NCBI GenBank assembly: GCA_000824825.2
Contig: LM655192.1
Location: forward strand, 265 to 37,845
Direction of reading: 5' to 3'
Origin: Mesorhizobium sp. ORS 3324
GTDB lineage: Bacteria > Pseudomonadota > Alphaproteobacteria > Rhizobiales > Rhizobiaceae
Length of the DNA stretch: 37,581 nt
Shown: piece by piece, positions 1-10,315 of the stretch
How positions within the stretch are numbered: position 1 is the stretch's first letter
Layout: every line of letters starts with the position of its first letter
Position numbers and translations under genes: made by a program
Notes under the pieces: model-generated
Told to the model about the DNA's origin: nothing
Database searches by the model: none
The model's input: the letters and a program-made list of their open reading frames with translations, nothing else

Positions 1-392
1 TTCTTGCCATCGACCGAGAAGCGGGAGGTGCCGTCGGGCATCAGCCCTTGGCCCTGCGTGGCGCGGATGGCGGTGCACAGATTGGTCTTGCGCGACAGGC
101 ACGACGGGCACTGCCGGCATTCGGGCGTGTAGAGCGGGATGACGTGGTCGCCCTTCCTGACCGAGGTCACCCCCTTGCCGACATCGACGACGATGCCGGC
201 GCCCTCATGGCCGAGAATCGCCGGAAAGATGCCCTCCGGATCGGCGCCAGAGAGCGTGAACTCGTCGGTGTGGCAGATGCCGGTCGCCTTGACCTCGACC
301 AAGACCTCGCCCTCGCGCGGGCCTTCGAGGTCCACCTCCATGATCTCCAGCGGCTTTCCGGCACCAACGGCTACTGCAGCTCGCGTTTTCAT
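1..392 (-). CDS. Class III alcohol dehydrogenase / S-(hydroxymethyl)glutathione dehydrogenase, N-terminal part (cut by window edge)
   Basis: Zinc-dependent medium-chain dehydrogenase that in this class oxidises S-hydroxymethylglutathione (formaldehyde detoxification) with NAD. About 130 residues from the start are visible; the rest lies beyond base 1. Visible motifs are [12 protein letters not shown] (catalytic zinc Cys and proton-relay region), GHEGAG, and the four-cysteine structural zinc loop CRQCPSC...NLC, followed by a [14 protein letters not shown] stretch typical of class III enzymes. The start at 392 is supported by a GGGAGG ribosome-binding site about 8 bases upstream. It is divergent from the carboxylase gene at 651. 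Class III is favoured over other zinc alcohol dehydrogenases by the cysteine-loop region, but the C-terminal half is unseen. Confidence 0.85.
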   Translation of the reverse strand, partial: MKTRAAVAVGAGKPLEIMEVDLEGPREGEVLVEVKATGICHTDEFTLSGADPEGIFPAILGHEGAGIVVDVGKGVTSVRKGDHVIPLYTPECRQCPSCLSRKTNLCTAIRATQGQGLMPDGTSRFSVDGK

Positions 393-422
393 GAGGCATC
401 CTCCCAAGGCAATCTTCAAGTT

Positions 423-560
423 TCAGGTTGCGGCAAGCCGCTGGTTTGCCAGGCGATAAACCAGATCGCCGGCTGCCCGCCGTTTGTGTAAGCCCATGGT
501 CACCTTACCGAGTTCTTTGAAGATGGCCAACTTCCGTTGCGACGTTTTTCGGCGCGCCAT
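423..560 (-). CDS. Possible 45-residue basic small protein (doubtful)
   Basis: This short frame between the dehydrogenase and carboxylase genes would encode a basic, Lys/Arg-rich 45-residue peptide starting MARRKTSQRK and ending ANQRLAAT. The composition looks protein-like, but there is no clear ribosome-binding site, and the same frame stays open far upstream only because it runs antisense to the GC-rich carboxylase gene. I recognise no family. It may be a real small protein, a gene remnant, or chance. Confidence 0.2.
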   Translation of the reverse strand: MARRKTSQRKLAIFKELGKVTMGLHKRRAAGDLVYRLANQRLAAT

Positions 561-650
561 TTCACAGTTGGGCATGCGCCGCCGGGCCACTTGAGACGCG
601 CCGGAATTGTCCATAGAACTGGACGGCTTCGCCGGAGGAACGACATCCGA

Positions 651-2663
<2,013 letters not shown>

Positions 2664-2762
2664 CCGCACGGCTGTGCACAGGCGAAAGCTGGACTCGCAT
2701 CAAGCGCTTGCGGACAATACATCTCAGCCGAATGTTGAGTCCTTTCGAGCGACACGAGCCCC

Positions 2763-5700
2763 ATGGCGGATGAACGACTTCCACGCGACCCGTTGCAGCG
2801 CGAAGCAGCCGTGAAGGCCGCGCAGCCGGAGGCGCCGGCGCGGACCTTCATCCATTTGCGCGTGCATTCGGCCTATTCGCTGCTCGAGGGCGCCCTGCAG
2901 CTCGGCGCCATCGTCGGCCATGCGGTCAAGGACGAGGCGCCGGCCATCGCCGTGACCGACACCAACAATCTGTTCGGCGCGCTGGAGTTCGCCCAGAAAG
3001 CGGTCAAGGACGGCATCCAGCCGATCATCGGCTGCCAGATCGATCTCGCCTTTGCCGGCGAAGCGGCCGAGGCCCAGCGCGACCGCCGCCGGCACGGGCC
3101 CGAGATGTCGCCGCTCGTGCTGATCGCCGCCAGCGAGGGCGGCTATGCCAATCTGGTCCGGCTGATCAGCCGGGTCTATCTGGAGACGCCGCCCGGCGAG
3201 CCGGTGCATATGACCAGCGCGATGCTTGAAGCCCATTGCGATGGCCTGATCTGCCTCACCGGCGGCCCGCGCGGCCCGATCGGCAGCGCGCTCAAGGCGG
3301 ACCGCCGCGACCTCGCCGAGCAGCGGCTGCTGTTTCTCAAGACCCTGTTCGGCGATCGCCTCTACGTCGAATTGGAGCGCGTCCAAGGCTATGATCGCAT
3401 GGTCGAGAAGTCGACCGTCGACCTCGCCTACACCCATGAACTGCCGCTGGTCGCCACCAACGAGGCCTTCTTCTCAAAGCGCGAGGACTATGAGGCGCAT
3501 GACGCGCTGATCGCCATCGCCGAGGGTTCGGTGGTCGCCGCCGACAATCGCAGGCGGCTTGCGCCGGACAATTTCCTGCGCAGCCAGGCCGAGATGACGC
3601 GGTTGTTCTCGGACCTGCCGGAAGCGATCGACAATACGGTCGAGATCGCGATGCGCTGCTCCTACTATCCGAAGAACCGCAGCCCGATCCTGCCGCGCTT
3701 CACCGGCGCCGATGCCGCCGACAAGGACGCAGCCGAGAAGGCGGAAGCAGCCGAGCTTGCCCGCCAGGCGCGCGAAGGGCTGGAAGCGCGGCTTGCCAAG
3801 CACGGGCCGACGCCAGGCTATACGGTCGAGCAATATCGCGAGCGGCTCGAATTCGAGCTCGGCATCATCGAGAAGATGAAGTTCCCCGGCTACTTCCTGA
3901 TCGTCGCCGACTTCATCAAATGGGCCAAGTCGCAAGGCATACCGGTCGGGCCGGGACGCGGTTCGGGCGCCGGCTCGCTGGTCGCCTATTCGACCACCAT
4001 CACCGACATCGACCCGCTGCGCTTCTCGCTGCTGTTCGAGCGCTTCCTCAATCCCGACCGCGTCTCGATGCCCGACTTCGACATCGACTTCTGCCAGGAC
4101 CGGCGCGAGGAGGTCATCCGCTACGTCCAGCAGAAATACGGTCGCGACCAGGTCGGCCAGATCATCACCTTCGGAACGCTGCAGGCGCGCGCGGTGCTGC
4201 GCGACGTCGGCCGCGTGCTGCAGATGCCTTACGGCCAGGTCGACAAGCTCTCCAAGATGGTGCCGCAGAACCCGGCCAATCCGGTCAAGCTGGCGGATGC
4301 CATCGCCAACGAGCCGCGCTTCGCCGAGGAGGCGGAGAAGGAGCCGATCGTCCAGACGCTGCTCGACACGGCGCAGAAGCTCGAAGGCCTTTATCGCCAT
4401 GCCTCCACGCATGCCGCCGGCATCGTCATCGGCGACCGGCCACTGTCGGAACTGGTGCCGATGTACCGCGATCCGCGCTCGGACATGCCTGTCACCCAGT
4501 TCAACATGAAATATGTCGAGCAGGCGGGGCTGGTTAAATTCGACTTCCTCGGCCTGAAGACGCTGACCGTGTTGGAGACGGCGGTGAAGCTCATCCGCCG
4601 GCGCGGCATCGACATCGATCTTGCCCGCATTCCGCTGGACGACAAGGACACCTATTCGATGCTGTCGCGCGGCGAGGTTGTCGGCGTGTTCCAGGTTGAA
4701 AGCGCAGGCATGCGCAAGGCGCTGATCGGCATGCGGCCGGACTGCATCGAGGACATCATCGCGCTGGTCGCGCTCTACCGCCCCGGCCCGATGGAGAACA
4801 TCCCGACCTACAACGCCAGAAAGCATGGCGAGGAGGAGATGGCCTCGATCCATCCCAAGATCGACCATCTGGTGAAGGAGACGCAGGGCGTCATCGTCTA
4901 CCAGGAACAGGTGATGCAGATCGCGCAGGAGCTTTCCGGCTATTCGCTCGGCGAAGCCGATCTTCTGCGCCGCGCCATGGGCAAGAAAATCCGCGCCGAG
5001 ATGGACAAGCAGCGCGAGCGCTTCGTCTCGGGCGCGGTCGAACGCGGCGTCGGCAAGGCGCAGGCCGACTTCATCTTCGACCTGCTGGCCAAGTTCGCCG
5101 ACTACGGCTTCAACAAGTCGCACGCCGCGGCTTACGCGGTCGTGTCCTACCAGACCGCCTATCTCAAGGCGCATTACCCGGTCGAGTTCCTGGCGGCGTC
5201 GATGACGCTCGATATGGGCAATACCGACAAATTGGCCGATTTCCGGCAGGATGCCATGCGCCTCGGCATCGAGGTGGTGGCACCGTCGGTGATGACCAGC
5301 TTCCGTCCCTTCGAGGTCGGCGAGAACAAGATCTTCTATTCGCTTGCGGCGCTGAAAGGCGTCGGCGACGCTGCGGTCGAGCACATCGTCGAGATGCGTG
5401 GCGAGAAGCCGTTCAAGAGCCTTGCCGATTTCTGCGAGCGGGTCGATCCGAAGATCGTCGGCAAGCGCGTCTTCGAAAGCCTGATCATGGCCGGCGCGCT
5501 GGATTGCTTCGGCCACGACCGCGCCCAGATGATGGCGGGCGTCGAGCGCATGATGGGGCTGGCATCGCTGGCGCAGCAGAACGCCATCTCCGGCCAGGCC
5601 GACATTTTCGGCGCCTCGCTTGGGAGCCAGTCGCAGGCGCTCAACCTGCCGGCGACCGATCCGTGGCTTGCCGCGGACCGGCTGCATCGCGAATTCCAGG

Positions 5701-6290
5701 TGGTCGGCTTCTACCTCTCGGCGCACCCGCTCGACGAGTACAAGACTGCCCTGCAGAAGATGCGCGTACAGAACTGGGCGGAGTTCTCGGCCGCCGTGAA
5801 GCGCGGCGCCGCGGCCGGCCGGTTGGCCGGCACCGTCACCACCAAGCAGGAGCGCAAGACCCGCACCGGCAACAAGATGGGCGTCGTGCAGTTCTCCGAC
5901 ACGACGGGCCAGTATGAGGCCGTGCTGTTCTCCGAAGGACTGGCGCAATATCGCGACATGCTGGAACCCGGCCGCTCCGTCGTGATCACGGTTTCGGCCG
6001 AGGACAGGCCGGAAGGCATCAATCTGCGCATCCAGACGGTGCAGTCGCTGGAGGACGAGGCAAGCCGCATCCAGAAGGCGCTGCGGATCTTCGTGCGCGA
6101 TGCCCAGCCGATCAACATCCTTGCCAATCAGCTTACCGTGAAGGGCGAAGGGCAGGTGAGCTTCGTGCTGATCAAGGAGGCAGGACAGGGCGAGGTCGAG
6201 ATCGAACTGCCCAATCGCTACCGCATCTCGCCGCAGGTTGCCTCGGCAATGCGGGCGGTGCCCGGTGTGGTCGAGGTGGAGTTGGTTTAG
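2763..6290 (+). CDS. dnaE: DNA polymerase III alpha subunit
   Basis: Replicative polymerase catalytic subunit. The 1175-residue length fits DnaE1. An N-terminal PHP domain opens with FIHLRVHSAYSLLEGAL. The palm carries PDFDIDF at about 437-443, with the two metal-binding aspartates D438/D440 region and the third in KFDFLGLK (D594). A beta-clamp binding motif QADIF lies at about 945-949, followed by an OB fold near 1020-1110. The start at 2763 lacks a strong ribosome-binding site; the frame gives no better in-frame ATG with family sequence. It follows pccA after 99 bases and converges on the hydroxylase gene at 6416. Housekeeping gene, no anomaly seen. Confidence 0.97.
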   Translation: MADERLPRDPLQREAAVKAAQPEAPARTFIHLRVHSAYSLLEGALQLGAIVGHAVKDEAPAIAVTDTNNLFGALEFAQKAVKDGIQPIIGCQIDLAFAGEAAEAQRDRRRHGPEMSPLVLIAASEGGYANLVRLISRVYLETPPGEPVHMTSAMLEAHCDGLICLTGGPRGPIGSALKADRRDLAEQRLLFLKTLFGDRLYVELERVQGYDRMVEKSTVDLAYTHELPLVATNEAFFSKREDYEAHDALIAIAEGSVVAADNRRRLAPDNFLRSQAEMTRLFSDLPEAIDNTVEIAMRCSYYPKNRSPILPRFTGADAADKDAAEKAEAAELARQAREGLEARLAKHGPTPGYTVEQYRERLEFELGIIEKMKFPGYFLIVADFIKWAKSQGIPVGPGRGSGAGSLVAYSTTITDIDPLRFSLLFERFLNPDRVSMPDFDIDFCQDRREEVIRYVQQKYGRDQVGQIITFGTLQARAVLRDVGRVLQMPYGQVDKLSKMVPQNPANPVKLADAIANEPRFAEEAEKEPIVQTLLDTAQKLEGLYRHASTHAAGIVIGDRPLSELVPMYRDPRSDMPVTQFNMKYVEQAGLVKFDFLGLKTLTVLETAVKLIRRRGIDIDLARIPLDDKDTYSMLSRGEVVGVFQVESAGMRKALIGMRPDCIEDIIALVALYRPGPMENIPTYNARKHGEEEMASIHPKIDHLVKETQGVIVYQEQVMQIAQELSGYSLGEADLLRRAMGKKIRAEMDKQRERFVSGAVERGVGKAQADFIFDLLAKFADYGFNKSHAAAYAVVSYQTAYLKAHYPVEFLAASMTLDMGNTDKLADFRQDAMRLGIEVVAPSVMTSFRPFEVGENKIFYSLAALKGVGDAAVEHIVEMRGEKPFKSLADFCERVDPKIVGKRVFESLIMAGALDCFGHDRAQMMAGVERMMGLASLAQQNAISGQADIFGASLGSQSQALNLPATDPWLAADRLHREFQVVGFYLSAHPLDEYKTALQKMRVQNWAEFSAAVKRGAAAGRLAGTVTTKQERKTRTGNKMGVVQFSDTTGQYEAVLFSEGLAQYRDMLEPGRSVVITVSAEDRPEGINLRIQTVQSLEDEASRIQKALRIFVRDAQPINILANQLTVKGEGQVSFVLIKEAGQGEVEIELPNRYRISPQVASAMRAVPGVVEVELV

Positions 6291-6378
6291 GTCCGCTCGC
6301 GCCCCGGGCTGCAGGTCCACGGCGAGCATTTTTCCTCCGGTCTCGCAGCCTTGTCATACGGCCTCGGAGAGGAAGGGT

Positions 6379-6410
6379 TGGGACCGCTCCTCCACAAGGG
6401 AACGGTCCCA
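6379..6410. terminator. Hairpin between convergent dnaE and hydroxylase genes
   Basis: TGGGACCG (6379-6386) pairs with CGGTCCCA (6403-6410) across a 16-base loop, in the 125-base gap between two convergent genes. No T-run follows on either strand, so it is at best a weak bidirectional terminator or a 3'-end stabiliser. Confidence 0.35.
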
Positions 6411-6415
6411 CCATT

Positions 6416-7999
6416 CTATGCCGCCTGAACGGTGCCTCGGCCGACGAGGCTGATGTCGTCCGGATTGATGAGGTCTGAACTCGTCCAGCCGGAAAGATCA
6501 TATTCGCTCATGCAGTTCTTCACGATCGATTGCATCGAGGCCAGATCTCCGGTCGCGGTGGCGGCGTTCAGGGTTTCGATCCTGAGGTTCTCGTAGTTGC
6601 CGGCATAGTTTCGTTCATACAGTTCGTGGCGTCCGCCGAATTCGGTTCCGATGGCGTCCCAAAGCAGTTTCAGCAGCTTGACGCGATCGAGCGCTGCATA
6701 ACCGTTCGAACCGCGCACGAAGCGATCGAGATAGGGCCGGATCGCCTCGCTCTCGAAATCGGCCGAACTCGACGGCAGGTAGATCAGGCCGCTGGCGACG
6801 TGCCGTTCGATGAGCTCCTTGATCCTGGGGTAAGCCATCGGTGCCAGCACGCGGTAGGCAAGGCCGGCATTGAGGTTGGGGAGGTTGTAGCCGTCGGTAC
6901 CGTCCCATGGAACCGGCGATTTGACCATGGCGTCGCCGAGCGCATGGAAGGTGTTGCGCCATGCGATGACTTCGCCGACGCCTGTCTGGACGCCGCGGAA
7001 GTCCTTTGATCCCGTCGCCTCGACAGCCATCGAAAACAATCCGGCGATGAAGTCCAGTTTCACCGACAGGCGCGTCAGGCCATGCAGGGTGAAGCGCGGG
7101 ACGAAGCCGGATGCCGGGAAGAACTGGTTGATCTTGTCGACGTCGCCATAGATGAAGATGTTCTCCCACGGAACCAAAACCTTGTCGAAGACCAGGATCG
7201 AGTCGTTCTCGTCCAGACGGCTGGAGAGCGGATAGTCGAAGGGCGATCCGGTTGCCGCCGCGTTGAACTCGTAGGACGAGCGGGCGATCAGCTTGATGCC
7301 GGGCGAGTCCATGGGCGCGGTGAAGATCAGCGCGAAGGACTTGTCCTTGATCGGGATGCCGTAATGGGCGATGAAATTGTAGTGGGTCAGCGCCGAGCCG
7401 GTCGCCACGACTTTCGCGCCCGACACCACCACCCCCTTGTCCGTTTCCTTGTCCACATGCATGAAGACGTCGCGGACTTCCTCGATCGGGCGGTCCCGGT
7501 CGATCGGAGGGTTGACGATGGCGTGGTTCCAGTAGTCGAGACGTTCCTGGGTGCGGGCATACCAGTTGCGGGCGTTCCCGGCATAGTCTCCGTAGAAGGC
7601 CGAATTGGCGCCGAGCGTGCCGAGGAAAGAAGCCTTGTAGTCGGGCGAACGTCCCATCCAACCGTAGGAAACCTTCTGCAATTCGGCGATCGCATCGCGC
7701 GACCTGACCAGGTCCTCGGTGGTCTTGGAGCCGAGGAAAAAGGGGTGCGTCAGCTTCCCTGAGCCGGTGTCCGTCAACACGCCGATCTCGTTCTTCTTTT
7801 CGTGGAAGCGGTCGTACCAGCGCGCAACCATGCGGGCCGAGTTGCGGAACGCCGGATGTTGGGTGACATTCTTGACGCGCTCGCCATAAATATAGATTTC
7901 ACGGCCGTCCTGGATGCTCTCCAGGAATTCGGAACCGGTGTAGGCATCGGTACCTGGTGCTTGGGTATCAAGCACCGGCTTGGCAGCCAGATTATGCAT
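6416..7999 (-). CDS. FADH2-dependent aromatic hydroxylase, HpaB/PvcC family (oxygenase component)
   Basis: Probable two-component flavin monooxygenase that hydroxylates a phenolic ring using FADH2 delivered by a separate reductase. In the 527-residue form Arg117, Tyr121 (within GRSPDY) and His159 (within WNHAIVNP) have the same 4- and 38-residue spacing as the catalytic Arg100/Tyr104/His142 of Thermus HpaB. I place the start at 7999 because GGAGGAG lies 9 bases upstream; the frame also offers an ATG at 8017, but that one has no ribosome-binding site and its own codons form the GGAGGAG. It contains only one cysteine, which excludes the iron-sulfur 4-hydroxybutyryl-CoA dehydratase branch. Divergent from the flavin-supply and ring-cleavage operon, which suggests a shared regulator. 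The natural substrate cannot be read from sequence; 4-hydroxyphenylacetate is only the family name. Confidence 0.85.
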   Translation of the reverse strand: MHNLAAKPVLDTQAPGTDAYTGSEFLESIQDGREIYIYGERVKNVTQHPAFRNSARMVARWYDRFHEKKNEIGVLTDTGSGKLTHPFFLGSKTTEDLVRSRDAIAELQKVSYGWMGRSPDYKASFLGTLGANSAFYGDYAGNARNWYARTQERLDYWNHAIVNPPIDRDRPIEEVRDVFMHVDKETDKGVVVSGAKVVATGSALTHYNFIAHYGIPIKDKSFALIFTAPMDSPGIKLIARSSYEFNAAATGSPFDYPLSSRLDENDSILVFDKVLVPWENIFIYGDVDKINQFFPASGFVPRFTLHGLTRLSVKLDFIAGLFSMAVEATGSKDFRGVQTGVGEVIAWRNTFHALGDAMVKSPVPWDGTDGYNLPNLNAGLAYRVLAPMAYPRIKELIERHVASGLIYLPSSSADFESEAIRPYLDRFVRGSNGYAALDRVKLLKLLWDAIGTEFGGRHELYERNYAGNYENLRIETLNAATATGDLASMQSIVKNCMSEYDLSGWTSSDLINPDDISLVGRGTVQAA

Positions 8000-8117
8000 A
8001 TCCCTGTACTCCTCCATTGGGCCGGACCAGGCATTCGCTAGCCGGCGTCGGGCTTAGAAAAGGGTTCCTCTTCCCTTTCGAGGCCGGAGGCTACGCGCCG
8101 ATGAAGTGCTAATGATA

Positions 8118-8146
8118 GGTATCGTGCGATACCGGATCGGGTATCG
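8118..8146. promoter_or_regulatory. Candidate operator: three alternating half-sites between divergent catabolic genes
   Basis: GGTATCG (8118-8124), CGATACC (8127-8133) and GGTATCG (8140-8146) form two overlapping perfect inverted repeats with 2- and 6-base spacers, sharing the middle arm. The cluster sits roughly midway between the hydroxylase start (7999) and the FMN adenylyltransferase start (8231). LysR regulators of muconate pathways (CatM/BenM) bind ATAC-N7-GTAT; here ATAC and GTAT occur with N8 between 8129 and 8144. The LysR gene at 12771 is the natural candidate, by inference. Confidence 0.6.
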
Positions 8147-8230
8147 CTGGCGCCTCCGCCTAGCGTTAGATTTCGTTCGTCGACGGTGCCGAGAGGATGG
8201 CGCCCCCGGTCGCGAACATGGGAGGAGACC

Positions 8231-8836
8231 ATGGTTCACCGCAGACAAATCGAGACGTCCGTCCATGGTGAGGACGTGCTCAGGCTTTCCGCCAGCGTCC
8301 TGACGATCGGGTCATTCGACGGCGTGCATCGCGGGCATCAGGAACTGATCGGAACGGCGGTCGTCACGGCCCGCAAGCTCGGTGTCGCGTCGGTGGTCTA
8401 CACGTTCGACCCGCCTCCCAAGGCGCTGCTGTGCGGCGTCCGGCCGCTGACGTCGATCGAGGACAAGGTGGCGAGGATCAGCCTGCTGGGACCGGACCAC
8501 ATCATCGTCGCTCGCTTCGACGCGGCGTATCGGGCCCGCACGGCAGGTGACTTCGTCGGCGAGATCGGCGCACTGACGCCGCGGGTCATCTGGGTCGGAG
8601 CAGACTTCCGGTTCGGTTCCTGCAAGAGCGGCGATCCGCTGCTCCTCGCTCGCTACTTCGACACCCGCATCCTTCCGGCCGTGCGTTGCGAGGCCGGAGA
8701 GATCGTGTCGAGCTCGCGTATCCGCGCCCTGAGGGCCGCGGGACGCTCCATCGAGGCCGAGATACTCGAAGGCTGGTCCGGCGGGTCATATGCGCGTGCT
8801 GTTCATGCAAGCGGAGGATCACATGTCACAGCTTGA
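8231..8836 (+). CDS. Stand-alone FAD synthetase (FMN adenylyltransferase) domain protein, RibF N-terminal type
   Basis: Predicted to transfer AMP from ATP to FMN, making FAD. The 201-residue protein aligns with only the N-terminal half of bacterial RibF (usually about 310-330 residues): nucleotidyltransferase motif GSFDGVHRGH (H33, H36), VYTFDPPP where RibF usually has a TFEPHP-like motif, GADFRFG, and SSSRIR near the C-terminal part of the domain. The riboflavin kinase domain is absent, so it should depend on FMN made elsewhere. The start at 8231 has a strong GGAGGAG site; an upstream in-frame ATG at 8186 lacks one. It is first in the catabolic operon and overlaps the reductase gene by 14 bases, implying translational coupling. 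Inferred job: local FAD supply for the divergent FADH2-type hydroxylase. Confidence 0.8.
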   Translation: MVHRRQIETSVHGEDVLRLSASVLTIGSFDGVHRGHQELIGTAVVTARKLGVASVVYTFDPPPKALLCGVRPLTSIEDKVARISLLGPDHIIVARFDAAYRARTAGDFVGEIGALTPRVIWVGADFRFGSCKSGDPLLLARYFDTRILPAVRCEAGEIVSSSRIRALRAAGRSIEAEILEGWSGGSYARAVHASGGSHVTA

Positions 8837-9347
8837 GCAACGGACGTTCCGCGACGCATGCGGGCTTTTCGCCACGGGGGTCAACGTCATCACCACCCAT
8901 TGGGATGGACACGACCACGGGATGACCGCCAATGCATTCATGTCGATCTCGCTCGACCCGCCGCTGATTGCGATCTCGATCGCCGAGAAGGCGCGCATGC
9001 TTGGAAAGATACAGGCCTCGTGCCGATTTGCGGTCAGTGTCCTGGCGTCCGGCAAGGACAAGATCGCCTGGCATTTTGCAGGCAAGCCCAATCCCGAGCT
9101 TCACGGTCTCTTCGATTCACTCGACGGGCTGCCGGTGGTCCGCGGCGCGCTCGCCGCCTTTTCGGCGGAAGTTCGCGACGAGATCCTTGCCGGCGATCAC
9201 ACGATCTTCGTCGGCCACGTCCGGGCGCTCAACTGGGACAGCAATGCCGATCCGCTGCTGTTCTTCAAAGGCAAGTTCGGCGCGCTCGAAGACACCCGCA
9301 AGGCCCCTGCAAGCATGCCGCAGATCGAAACTGAACTCATGTGGTGA
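8823..9347 (+). CDS. Flavin reductase, HpaC-like (reductase component)
   Basis: NAD(P)H:flavin oxidoreductase of the flavin reductase-like domain family, expected to supply reduced flavin to the HpaB-type oxygenase. The 174-residue product has the family opening FRDACGLFATGVNVIT, then GMTANAFMSISLDPPL, and ends with a typical beta-barrel C-terminus (FFKGKFG). The start at 8823 is chosen over in-frame ATGs at 8790 and 8805 because GGAGG sits 6-7 bases before it. The gene overlaps the end of the FMN adenylyltransferase gene and precedes the dioxygenase gene by 39 bases. FAD versus FMN preference cannot be read directly; the upstream FAD synthetase suggests FAD. Confidence 0.9.
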   Translation: MSQLEQRTFRDACGLFATGVNVITTHWDGHDHGMTANAFMSISLDPPLIAISIAEKARMLGKIQASCRFAVSVLASGKDKIAWHFAGKPNPELHGLFDSLDGLPVVRGALAAFSAEVRDEILAGDHTIFVGHVRALNWDSNADPLLFFKGKFGALEDTRKAPASMPQIETELMW

Positions 9348-9386
9348 CCCCAAAAGAAACCCACGCTGCCATTCAAGGAGGAAAAC

Positions 9387-10256
9387 ATGCGCAATGTGAC
9401 CCAGCAAAACATCTCGGACGTCGTGATCGCAGCCTTGTCTTCGGATATCCCGGCGCGCAATCGCCAGATTCTCGAGAATCTGATCCGGCACATCCATGCG
9501 TTTTGCATCGAAACCAAGGTGACGCATGCCGAACTGATCCAGGCCTGCCAGTTCCTGGTTCGCGCCGGCCACATCTCGGATGACGCCCGCAACGAATTCA
9601 TCCTGCTTTCCGACATCCTCGGAATAGAGGTCCTCGTCGACATGCTCGACCACACCGTCACGGACGGTGAAAGCGAGTCGACCGTGCTTGGGCCATTCTA
9701 TCGCGAGAATCCGCCGGTGCTGCCGAAAGGCGCCTCGATCGTCCAGAAGAGCTTCGAAGGCTGTCAGAGCGTGCGCGTCAGCGGCGCAATCAGCGACACG
9801 TCGGGGCGGCCCATTCCGGGCGTCATCATCGATGTGTGGGAAGACGCGCCGAACGGTCTCTACGAACAGCAGGATCCGGACCAGCCCGACTATAATTTGC
9901 GGGGCCGTTTCCTCACCGATGAAGAGGGCCGGTACGAATTCGTCGGTATCCGCCCGGCGCCGTATCCAATTCCCTACGATGGGGCGGCCGGCGAGTTGCT
10001 GAACTATATGGGCCACCATCCGTGGCGGCCGGGGCATATCCACTTCATGATCCAGAAGGACGGTTACCAAAGCCTGGTCTCGCAGATCTACGACGCCGAC
10101 ACGAAGTACCTCGACAACGATGCGGTCTTCGCCGTCAAGGAAAGCCTGATCGGCAAGTTGCACAAAGCGCCTGCCGGATCGGACACGGACCTGGTCATGG
10201 AATTCGACTTCAAGCTCAAGCCAAAGGCTGCCGTAGTCGCCGTCGCGGCCGAATGA
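9387..10256 (+). CDS. Intradiol ring-cleavage dioxygenase (catechol/hydroxyquinol 1,2-dioxygenase type)
   Basis: Non-haem Fe(III) enzyme that opens a catechol-type ring between the two hydroxyls, giving a cis,cis-muconate. The 289-residue product has the N-terminal helical linker domain and catalytic beta-sandwich. Iron ligands by alignment to Acinetobacter CatA are Y159 (GLYEQQ), Y193 (PYPIP), H217 and H219 (RPGHIHF). The start has a perfect AAGGAGG site. Sequence alone does not separate catechol from hydroxyquinol or substituted catechol as substrate. The next gene, a muconate cycloisomerase, and the lack of a maleylacetate reductase favour a catechol. Ends in GAATGA, so its stop overlaps another possible ATG of the next frame. 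Confidence 0.9.
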   Translation: MRNVTQQNISDVVIAALSSDIPARNRQILENLIRHIHAFCIETKVTHAELIQACQFLVRAGHISDDARNEFILLSDILGIEVLVDMLDHTVTDGESESTVLGPFYRENPPVLPKGASIVQKSFEGCQSVRVSGAISDTSGRPIPGVIIDVWEDAPNGLYEQQDPDQPDYNLRGRFLTDEEGRYEFVGIRPAPYPIPYDGAAGELLNYMGHHPWRPGHIHFMIQKDGYQSLVSQIYDADTKYLDNDAVFAVKESLIGKLHKAPAGSDTDLVMEFDFKLKPKAAVVAVAAE

Positions 10257-10269
10257 CAGTCAGCAATCG

Positions 10270-10296
10270 ACCCGCCTGGTGCTTGCCCAGGCGGGT
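10270..10296 (+). terminator. Strong hairpin between dioxygenase and cycloisomerase genes
   Basis: ACCCGCCTGG (10270-10279) and CCAGGCGGGT (10287-10296) form a perfect 10 bp stem with a 7-base loop, 13 bases after the dioxygenase stop. Only TCTC follows, not a T-run. It may be a partial terminator, an RNA-processing or stability element within the operon, or both. It also argues that the next gene starts at 10316 rather than at the overlapping ATG at 10253. Confidence 0.55.
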
Positions 10297-10315
10297 TCTC
10301 CCGAGGGCAGTCGGT

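Noticed and set aside
3474..6329. A very long minus-strand open frame (951 codons) opposite dnaE, with similar ones opposite pccA and topA
   Set aside because: These are antisense shadows created by high GC and codon bias. The plus-strand frames carry clear family motifs, while the antisense translations are Arg/His/Leu-rich with no recognisable domains.
6416..7999. 4-hydroxybutyryl-CoA dehydratase, a related flavin and iron-sulfur enzyme
   Set aside because: The cysteine ligands for the iron-sulfur cluster are missing (only one cysteine in the protein), and the Arg/Tyr/His spacing fits the HpaB monooxygenases.
9387..10256. A hydroxyquinol pathway as in resorcinol or chlorophenol degradation
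   Set aside because: The dioxygenase could act on hydroxyquinol, but there is no maleylacetate reductase, and the next gene is a muconate cycloisomerase with all catalytic residues. Not excluded, only less supported.
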